Part shown: one piece after another, positions 1 to 4,851 of the stretch
Layout of the letters: every line of letters starts with the position of its first letter
How positions within the stretch are numbered: position 1 is the first letter of the stretch
Assembly (NCBI GenBank): GCA_036841525.1
Contig: DAITVZ010000128.1
Location: 1 to 7,714, forward strand
DNA: 7,714 nucleotides
Direction: 5' to 3'
DNA from: JAAYEA01 sp012689325
Lineage (GTDB): Bacteria; Chloroflexota; Anaerolineae; JAAYEA01
Notes under the pieces: generated by a model
The model's input: only the letters and a program-made list of their open reading frames with translations
Database searches by the model: none
Told to the model about the DNA's origin: nothing
Program-made: the position numbers and the translations under genes

Positions 1-971
1 TCCAGTTCCTCCTGCTGAACCCAGCCACGGAATTCCATCCCCTCAACCGCCACACCCGCCGGGAGTAGACGATCTGTCCCCGATCCCGCAACCAGAACCC
101 GCGAGCCACGTGGCAAGCCATACTGCTGGACACATCTCACAAACCAGGAGAACGACTCGCGGGTTGTGCTATGCCCAGCGCTTCCCAGCATGAGGAACAG
201 GCCTGGTTCTGGGTTGGTCTCCGCTCTAGCCACCCGCACCTGATCAAGGATTCGCCTGATATCTCCTACGGGGTGATATGGATAGTAGTGCGCGGGCATA
301 CCCAACCCCCCTGCTAGACCAGCTTCCACCCGAGAAATGAAGAGGCAGCAATCGGCCTGTGAGAGCACACCCATCTCCTCTGCAAAGGCCAAGGATATGT
401 GTCGCAGTATCCGTCGCTCCAGTCGGAGAGGTAGCACTCTATCGAAAGCTTCCAGGTTCTGTGGGCAAAGGATCGTGTAGACACCATATCGCTTGTTGAT
501 TGACAGCAGGCTCGCAAAACCTGGATCTTCGACTACGGCAACTGCTTGGCCTGCGAGACCAGATACTAAATGCTCGTAGTGGTTCAAGAACGCGGGATCA
601 CCGTACATGTTCGCCAGCGAACTGGGCTCGGCCAGCACTTCAAGAGGATCCTCCGCGAAAAGACACCGCCATGCCTGACGCACACGACTAAGCTTGGGCC
701 ACAAGCCTCGCGAACGCATCAGCTTCACCGCTTGGCGCAGAGGCGATATGCGACGCATCCGGCGCCTGACGGACGCCAACATAGATATCCCCATACCCGT
801 TGGTCGTCGTCCCGCCGCCCCAGCTCCACTCTTCCAATCCATCCAGTTCGACTGAACCACGTTCTCTGGCCCCACCAGGCGACCGAGATCTTCGAGCACT
901 TGATAGCTTCGATGATTTCCACCATCGCCAACTGGACTGGGCCTGAAATGAGAGATCAGGATGACTTTCAT
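1..971 (-). CDS. GT-B glycosyltransferase, 3' end beyond the window
   Basis: I translated this by hand: the minus-strand frame from the ATG at 971 is open for 323 codons to base 1, with no stop in the window. The start is fixed because a TGA stop directly precedes the ATG in frame. The Shine-Dalgarno is weak (GAG, 4 bases upstream), and the gene begins 20 bases after the ATPase stop. Residues 1-30 look like the first Rossmann strand of a GT-B enzyme (MKVILISHFRPSP, then a glycine-rich GDGGNHRS loop and helix). A basic stretch lies near 66-100. Around 205-235 is ADCCLFISRVEAG followed by PAHYYPYHPVG, the linker region in GT4-like enzymes. The C-terminal domain opens with LFLMLGSAGHSTTRESF (258-274), then RVLVAGSGTD and FRGWVQQEEL, matching the usual G-x-V-x-x-E-E-L element. 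It would add a sugar to the exported glycan. Donor and acceptor cannot be told, and the end of the donor-binding domain is missing. Confidence 0.86.
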   Translation of the reverse strand, partial: MKVILISHFRPSPVGDGGNHRSYQVLEDLGRLVGPENVVQSNWMDWKSGAGAAGRRPTGMGISMLASVRRRMRRISPLRQAVKLMRSRGLWPKLSRVRQAWRCLFAEDPLEVLAEPSSLANMYGDPAFLNHYEHLVSGLAGQAVAVVEDPGFASLLSINKRYGVYTILCPQNLEAFDRVLPLRLERRILRHISLAFAEEMGVLSQADCCLFISRVEAGLAGGLGMPAHYYPYHPVGDIRRILDQVRVARAETNPEPGLFLMLGSAGHSTTRESFSWFVRCVQQYGLPRGSRVLVAGSGTDRLLPAGVAVEGMEFRGWVQQEEL

Positions 972-991
972 TCAACTCATCTCGCGCTAGA

Positions 992-2335
992 TCACCCAGG
1001 CGGCGTAAACGCCCCATGTATGGCATCTTCTGGGATATCCCCTGAACTCAGCACGCCACTATCGGAAGTGAGTGCCCAGTGCATTGCCGGAATCTGGAAC
1101 ACACCATCGTGCTCATTTAGCCCTATGCCTATAACCTGGAAATAGCCGAACTGTTCCCAAACATAGGGCTGTGTCTGCTCCAAGGCGTCTCCCAGATGGC
1201 CTGCGCCCCACGGCCAGACAAGAACGTGGATCTCGTAGAGCCCAGGAATGAGGCGCAATGGAGGTAGCCGTCCGTACAGATGACACTCACCCTCAATATA
1301 CTCGATCTTGAAACCGTCATGCCAGTTGCTGTAGCTGCATATCTTGACGCCGTCACTGCGTCTGACGCCGAGCTGGATCGCAGGAGCACACACCTTCTCG
1401 TGCGCCAGAAGGTCAATACGGACGCTCGGAGCCTCTCCAAACCGGAGGGTTCGTGTCAGAGTCCCGTCCTCAGCATACATCGCGAAGCCAGTTATCCTTA
1501 CAGGAACCTGGCTACACTCCTCGATATTCAGGTCTTTCGCTTGCAGTGCTTGCCTCGGACTCTCGTTCTGCGCCAGACGCTGGAACTCTTCGATCACGGA
1601 GATGGGATTGCCTTTCGCCACCACTTGGCCGCCATCCATCAGGACCGCAACTCTACATGCCCCCTGAATCGCGGCCATGTTGTGAGAGATAAACAGGATA
1701 GTTACCCCCCCTTCCGTTAGGTGTTGCATGCGCTGCAGACATTTGCGCTGAAACATCATGTCGCCCACTGCCAGCACTTCGTCCACCAACAGCACCTCGG
1801 GCTCCAGGTGGGCGGCCACGGCGAAGGCCAGCCGAACGTACATGCCACTGGAGTAGCGCTTAACGGGAGTATCCAGGAATCGCTCGACCTCGGAGAAGGC
1901 GACGATCTCGTCGAAGCGACGGGCGATGTCTGCTCGCTTCATCCCCAGGGTAGCACCGCTGAGATAGATATTGTCGCGGCCAGTGAGCTCGGGGTGAAAA
2001 CCGGTGCCCACCTCCAGTAGGGAGGCGACGCGGCCGTGTATCTCGGCGCGGCCCGTGGTTGGCTCGGTGATGCGAGACAGGATCTTGAGCAGTGTGGACT
2101 TGCCAGCCCCGTTGCGGCCGATGACACCCATTGCCTCGCCGCGCTTGACCTCGAAGGAGACATCCTTTAGGGCCCAGAACGTCTCCTCTTCCCGGCGGTC
2201 GTCGCCGCGCAAGCGTTCCCACGGCGCGCGCAGCCCGGCCATCAGGGCGTCGCGGAGGGTGTCGCGGCGCTCCCTGGCGCGGCCGATGCGGTACATCTTG
2301 CCCAGATTCTCCACGCGAATGGCGATATCTGACAT
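992..2335 (-). CDS. wzt: Polysaccharide/O-antigen ABC export ATPase with C-terminal Wzt-type glycan-binding domain
   Basis: This 447-residue ATPase would power export of a lipid-linked polysaccharide together with the permease at 3532-4419. Residues 1-250 form the nucleotide-binding domain: Walker A GRNGAGKST (73-81), signature YSSGMYVRLAFAVA (161-174), Walker B EVLLVDEVLAVGD (180-192) and H-loop SHN (217-219). The insert at ~17-52, before FWALKDVSFEV, is typical of Wzt/TagH proteins. Residues ~275-447 are a second beta-rich domain (VPVRITGFAMYAEDG, LIPGLYEIHVLVWP) like Wzt_C, which in characterised systems recognises the finished glycan end. I chose the ATG at 2335 because AAGGAG lies just upstream and the family starts this way; a longer frame from 2494 overlaps the previous gene and lacks family character. 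It begins 32 bases after the fusion-enzyme stop. GC is lower in the last third of the gene than in the first half. Confidence 0.93.
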   Translation of the reverse strand: MSDIAIRVENLGKMYRIGRARERRDTLRDALMAGLRAPWERLRGDDRREEETFWALKDVSFEVKRGEAMGVIGRNGAGKSTLLKILSRITEPTTGRAEIHGRVASLLEVGTGFHPELTGRDNIYLSGATLGMKRADIARRFDEIVAFSEVERFLDTPVKRYSSGMYVRLAFAVAAHLEPEVLLVDEVLAVGDMMFQRKCLQRMQHLTEGGVTILFISHNMAAIQGACRVAVLMDGGQVVAKGNPISVIEEFQRLAQNESPRQALQAKDLNIEECSQVPVRITGFAMYAEDGTLTRTLRFGEAPSVRIDLLAHEKVCAPAIQLGVRRSDGVKICSYSNWHDGFKIEYIEGECHLYGRLPPLRLIPGLYEIHVLVWPWGAGHLGDALEQTQPYVWEQFGYFQVIGIGLNEHDGVFQIPAMHWALTSDSGVLSSGDIPEDAIHGAFTPPG

Positions 2336-2338
2336 GGG

Positions 2339-2344
2339 CTCCTT
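2339..2344 (-). promoter_or_regulatory. Ribosome binding site of the export ATPase gene
   Basis: On the minus strand AAGGAG ends 3 bases before the ATG at 2335. It lies in the 32-base gap after the preceding gene. The spacer is short, but the match is strong and supports the 2335 start over the upstream in-frame start at 2494. Confidence 0.6.
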
Positions 2345-2367
2345 ACACGGCTGTAGGCGCGAACTAC

Positions 2368-3513
2368 CTACCAGGAAGGCGCGCGCCGGATGACGATCTG
2401 GAAAGCGCCCTCGACAGGTTTGCTGGCTACCAGGATCAGGTAGCCGCCCCCGCCCGCGCCGGAGAGCTTCCAGCCCAGGGCGCGATCGCGGCACTCGGCG
2501 ATGGCGGCGGCGACCGTGTGATTCAGCATGTGGGGAAACATGGCCACCTGCGCCTCGAATGACGCGCGCACGCTGCTGCCCAAGCCAGCGAGGTCGCGTG
2601 AAAGCAATGCCTCCCAGCAGTGGCCCGTCGCCTCGGCCAGCGCCTGCGCCCCAGCGGGGGAGATGTGCGTGTCGCTCAACACGTCGAACTCGGGACCGCG
2701 CGGCCCTAGGGGCAGCAAGTAGAGCGCGCGCTCAACAAACCGCAGCGTCTCCTCATCGTGGACGCTCTCGATCTGGCCTGGCCAGTACTCACCCATATAG
2801 TAGGCCTTGTTCAGGCCGGGATAGACGATGCCGATGGCGTCCTGCGAGCCAGAGATGTGGGGCGTGCCAGGCGGGTTGTCGCAACAAAAGAGCACCCTGG
2901 CGAGATGCGCCGGGTCGCCGGCGGGGAGTCGATTGCCCCAGAGCTCGAGCGCCGCGCGGCGCGTGCTGGTGGCCATGCCGCTGCGGTCGTTGAACTCGAT
3001 GGTTGGCTCAATCGAGATCGTGATCACGGCTCCAGGGTGGTGCCTGGAGACGAAGGGCTGGTCAAGCCAGCCACCGGCAAGATCGATGCGATAGGGCAGC
3101 CGATCCACCTGGCGCAGGGCGGTGGTGGAGCGACGGGGCAAGTTCGCGTGGGGCTCGCGCTTGAGCACCACGTACTCGATGCCCAGTTCCTCGCATAGCT
3201 GGCGCTTGGCGGGGACGTTGCCATCCTCGTTGACGACAAAGACGCCCGGGCGAAGCGCACGGAGCTCGTCCTCAAAGTCCAGGATGCCGGAGCCGTGGGA
3301 GATGAAGGCTTCCTTGACACAACCCAAGGACTGTACCATGAACAGGCGCTCGTCCTCGGTATTGACAGGCAACCGGCCCTTTAGCTCATAGACGGTCTTG
3401 TCCGAGCCAAGGGCGACGTAGAGATCGCCGTAAGCGGCGGCAGCCTTGAAGAAAGCCACGTGCCCACTGTGAAGCAGGTCGAAACACCCGCTGACAAAGG
3501 CTTTTCTAGCCAT
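2368..3513 (-). CDS. Nucleotidyltransferase (RfaE/TagD-like) fused to a shortened GHMP-kinase-like domain
   Basis: The protein has 381 residues. Residues 1-135 are a cytidylyltransferase-like domain: KAFVSGCFDLLHSGH carries the nucleotide-binding HxGH motif (HSGH, 15-18), and RSTTALR (128-134) matches the family's closing ISTTxIR motif. Such domains activate heptose-1-phosphate, glycerol-3-phosphate or polyol phosphates. Residues ~138-381 resemble GHMP sugar kinases of the HddA/fucokinase group: RIDLAGGWLDQP (142-153), SGSQDAIGIVYPGLN (221-235, like GxQDqyaaayGGfn) and the C-terminal loop LSGAGGGGYLILV (350-362). The usual motif 2 (PxGxGLGSSA) is not visible, and the domain is ~240 residues against roughly 330-350 for HddA, so kinase activity is uncertain. 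The gene sits between permease and ATPase, 18 bases after the permease stop. I chose the ATG at 3513 because AGGA lies 3 bases upstream; an in-frame ATG at 3525 is possible. Substrate unknown. Confidence 0.85.
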   Translation of the reverse strand: MARKAFVSGCFDLLHSGHVAFFKAAAAYGDLYVALGSDKTVYELKGRLPVNTEDERLFMVQSLGCVKEAFISHGSGILDFEDELRALRPGVFVVNEDGNVPAKRQLCEELGIEYVVLKREPHANLPRRSTTALRQVDRLPYRIDLAGGWLDQPFVSRHHPGAVITISIEPTIEFNDRSGMATSTRRAALELWGNRLPAGDPAHLARVLFCCDNPPGTPHISGSQDAIGIVYPGLNKAYYMGEYWPGQIESVHDEETLRFVERALYLLPLGPRGPEFDVLSDTHISPAGAQALAEATGHCWEALLSRDLAGLGSSVRASFEAQVAMFPHMLNHTVAAAIAECRDRALGWKLSGAGGGGYLILVASKPVEGAFQIVIRRAPSW

Positions 3514-3531
3514 AGATCCTACCATTGGCTT

Positions 3532-4419
3532 CTACACTATATCCGCAAAGGTCCGCTCGGTATGCCGAAAGAATATCGCGCCGCTGACCAGCACCACCAG
3601 CGCGATGCCGATGGAGGCGACAAAGAGCGGCCCCGGCGGCTGAGCGTCGGCCAGGCGCTGGCCCAATAGCGCCCAGCGAAAGCCCTCCACCACGCCCGTC
3701 ATGGGGTTCAGCGCCATCAGCCAGCGGAAGCGCTCAGGGATCAGCGTGCTGCCATAGATCACCGGCGTGACGTACATCCAGATCTGGATCAGGTAGGGGA
3801 TGAGATAGTTGATGTCGCGAAAGCGGACGTTGAGCGCCGCCAGCCACAGCCCAAAGCCCAGCGCCGTGGCCATAGCCAGGAGCAGCAACGCGGGCAGGAG
3901 AAGCGTCGCCCAGGTCGGGGCGATGCCGAAATAGGCCATCATGACGATGAGCACCAAGAAGGCGATGGCGAAATCCAGCAGGCCGGAGAGCACCCCCGAG
4001 ATGGGGATGATCAAGCGCGGGAAATAGATCTTGGTGATGAGGTGCGCACTGTTCACCACGCTGGTGGACGAGCGGCTCAGCGACGAGGCGAAATAGTTCC
4101 AGGGCAACAGCGCCGCATAGGCAAAGATCGGATACGGCACCTCCCCCGAGGGGACCTGCAGCAGCGTGCCAAAGAGGAAGGAAAAGACCACCATGCTCAC
4201 CACCGGCTGCAGCACCACCCACAGCACGCCCAGCGCCGTCTGCTTGTAGCGCACCTTGACGTCGCGCCAGACCAGAAAGCCCAGCAGCTCGCGGTACTCC
4301 CACACCGCCCGCAGTTGGAGCGAGAGCCAGCCCCGCGACGGCTCGATCACCACCGTGGGAATGGCGGATTGCGGATTGGGGATTGCGAATTCAGGATTTC
4401 GCATTTCGCAATCCCCCAT
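3532..4419 (-). CDS. wzm: Polysaccharide ABC-2 type export permease
   Basis: This 295-residue inner-membrane protein would form the channel of the lipid-linked glycan exporter with the ATPase at 992-2335. The family N-terminal signature is present: VVIEPSRGWLSLQLRAVWEY (23-42), then WRDVKVRYKQTALGVLW (51-67), which leads into the membrane. About six hydrophobic segments are visible near residues 64-86, 96-112, 136-162, 170-193, 207-223 and 266-284, with the conserved ALNPMTGVVEGFRW (236-249) before the last. Residues 1-22 are not family sequence: they are a translation of the heptad repeat DNA (NPEFAIPNPQSAIP). The ATG at 4419 has a good AGGAG 7 bases upstream, inside the end of the four-helix gene, which it overlaps by 29 bases. 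Other in-frame starts are ATG 4404 and GTG 4353 or 4350. The GTGs would remove the repeat-derived part but I see no clear ribosome site for them. Confidence 0.92.
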   Translation of the reverse strand: MGDCEMRNPEFAIPNPQSAIPTVVIEPSRGWLSLQLRAVWEYRELLGFLVWRDVKVRYKQTALGVLWVVLQPVVSMVVFSFLFGTLLQVPSGEVPYPIFAYAALLPWNYFASSLSRSSTSVVNSAHLITKIYFPRLIIPISGVLSGLLDFAIAFLVLIVMMAYFGIAPTWATLLLPALLLLAMATALGFGLWLAALNVRFRDINYLIPYLIQIWMYVTPVIYGSTLIPERFRWLMALNPMTGVVEGFRWALLGQRLADAQPPGPLFVASIGIALVVLVSGAIFFRHTERTFADIV

Positions 4420-4425
4420 TCGTCA
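4355..4425. repeat. Two-sided heptad tandem repeat array
   Basis: Two runs of 7-base units face each other. On the plus strand, 4398-4425 reads TTCGCAT, TTCGCAA, TCCCCCA, TTCGTCA. On the minus strand, 4389 down to 4355 reads TTCGCAA, TCCCCAA, TCCGCAA, TCCGCCA, TTCCCAC. The runs are separated by 8 bases. The array covers the last codons of the four-helix gene and the first ~22 codons of the permease. The unit style recalls the short tandemly repeated repetitive heptamers of cyanobacteria; that comparison is inference. Confidence 0.8.
4378..4416 (-). promoter_or_regulatory. Perfect 12-bp inverted repeat abutting the permease start codon
   Basis: GGGGATTGCGAA at 4378-4389 is the exact reverse complement of TTCGCAATCCCC at 4405-4416, with a 15-base loop. 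In the minus-strand transcript the stem begins directly after the permease AUG (4419-4417). The loop holds the four-helix gene's UGA stop (4393-4391) and a second in-frame permease AUG (4404). A ribosome finishing the upstream gene would open the stem, so translational coupling is plausible. There is no following U-run, so I do not call it a terminator. The regulatory role is inference. Confidence 0.5.
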
Positions 4426-4783
4426 TCTCCTGGCGGCGCTGCTTGGCGGTGCGGCCCGCCGCAGCAAAGATGGCGAGAAGCTCGCCCGATTCGCGCAGGA
4501 GCCACTCGATCTCGGAGGGATCGCCCAAGCCCGCTTCGTGAAGCAACTGCAGCCAATACTGCGTCTCGCTTGCCTCCTTCTCGACGATGCCCAGCTTGTG
4601 GATGAAATCGTTGTGCGACTCGGCGCGGTTGGCCTCACGATAGTTGGCCCCGATGGCGGTGCCTGAGCGCAAGAGCTGGCGGCCGAGCACGTCGGCGACA
4701 GGGGACTTGGACAGCGCCGACATCAAACGGATCACCCGCAGCGCAAAACCCTTGGTGCGCTCCTCCAGTTCGGCCCTATTCAC
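4391..4783 (-). CDS. Four-helix-bundle protein (23S rRNA intervening-sequence / Avd-like family)
   Basis: I recognise the TIGR02436 / S23-like family. Hallmarks are ELEERTKGFALRVIRL (5-20), GRQLLRSGTAIGANYREA (34-51), DFIHKLGIVEKEASET (59-74) and YWLQLLHEAG (76-85). The fold is four antiparallel helices; relatives form pentameric rings, and one (Avd) serves diversity-generating retroelements. The cellular role of stand-alone members is unknown. I chose the GTG at 4783 because it gives V/M-N-R-A-E-L-E-E-R-T-K, the family's normal N-terminus, and a 130-residue protein; no good ribosome site is visible. The frame stays open up to GTG 4873, but that extension is a translation of repeat DNA. The last residues (GGLRNAKS) also come from repeat DNA. 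Heptad arrays lie on both sides, and the gene interrupts an otherwise glycan-export set. No reverse transcriptase or rRNA sequence is nearby. Confidence 0.9.
   Translation of the reverse strand: MNRAELEERTKGFALRVIRLMSALSKSPVADVLGRQLLRSGTAIGANYREANRAESHNDFIHKLGIVEKEASETQYWLQLLHEAGLGDPSEIEWLLRESGELLAIFAAAGRTAKQRRQEMTNGGLRNAKS
4427..4431 (-). promoter_or_regulatory. Ribosome binding site of the permease gene, inside the four-helix gene
   Basis: AGGAG on the minus strand is followed by a 7-base spacer (ATGACGA) and the ATG at 4419. It lies within the last codons of the upstream four-helix gene, upstream of the repeat hairpin. It is the main reason to prefer the 4419 start, even though that start adds repeat-derived residues. 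Confidence 0.6.
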
Positions 4784-4802
4784 CACAACGCCCAGTCCAC
4801 AC

Positions 4803-4844
4803 TTCGCAATCCCAAATCCGCAATTCGCAATTCGAAATCCCCAA
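4803..4844 (+). repeat. Heptad tandem repeat array, six units
   Basis: Six consecutive 7-base units fit TYCSMAA: TTCGCAA, TCCCAAA, TCCGCAA, TTCGCAA, TTCGAAA, TCCCCAA. The array fills most of the 68-base gap between the beta-propeller gene stop (4852) and the four-helix gene start (4783). Its first 11 bases, TTCGCAATCCC (4803-4813), recur exactly and in the same direction at 4405-4415, on the other side of the four-helix gene. Confidence 0.85.
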
Positions 4845-4851
4845 TTCTTCC

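Noticed and set aside
688..1026. A 112-codon minus-strand open frame overlapping the ATPase stop
   Set aside because: It is in another frame from the coherent glycosyltransferase (ATG 971), and its low-complexity S/R/W-rich product matches nothing.
570..1145. A 191-codon plus-strand open frame over the left end
   Set aside because: It is antisense to the glycosyltransferase and the ATPase end, and its translation has no recognisable family features.
2336..2494. N-terminal extension of the export ATPase to 2494
   Set aside because: It would overlap the fusion-enzyme gene by over 100 bases and adds an R/P/G-rich stretch unlike the family. The ATG at 2335 has AAGGAG upstream.
4378..4416. Intrinsic terminator
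   Set aside because: The stem lacks a following U-run on either strand and lies inside the overlap of two genes that are read through.
4391..4783. A diversity-generating retroelement, because of the Avd-like protein
   Set aside because: There is no reverse transcriptase and no template/variable repeat pair in the window, and stand-alone four-helix genes of this family are common.
4355..4844. CRISPR array
   Set aside because: The units are 7 bases, contiguous and without unique spacers, and no cas gene is present.
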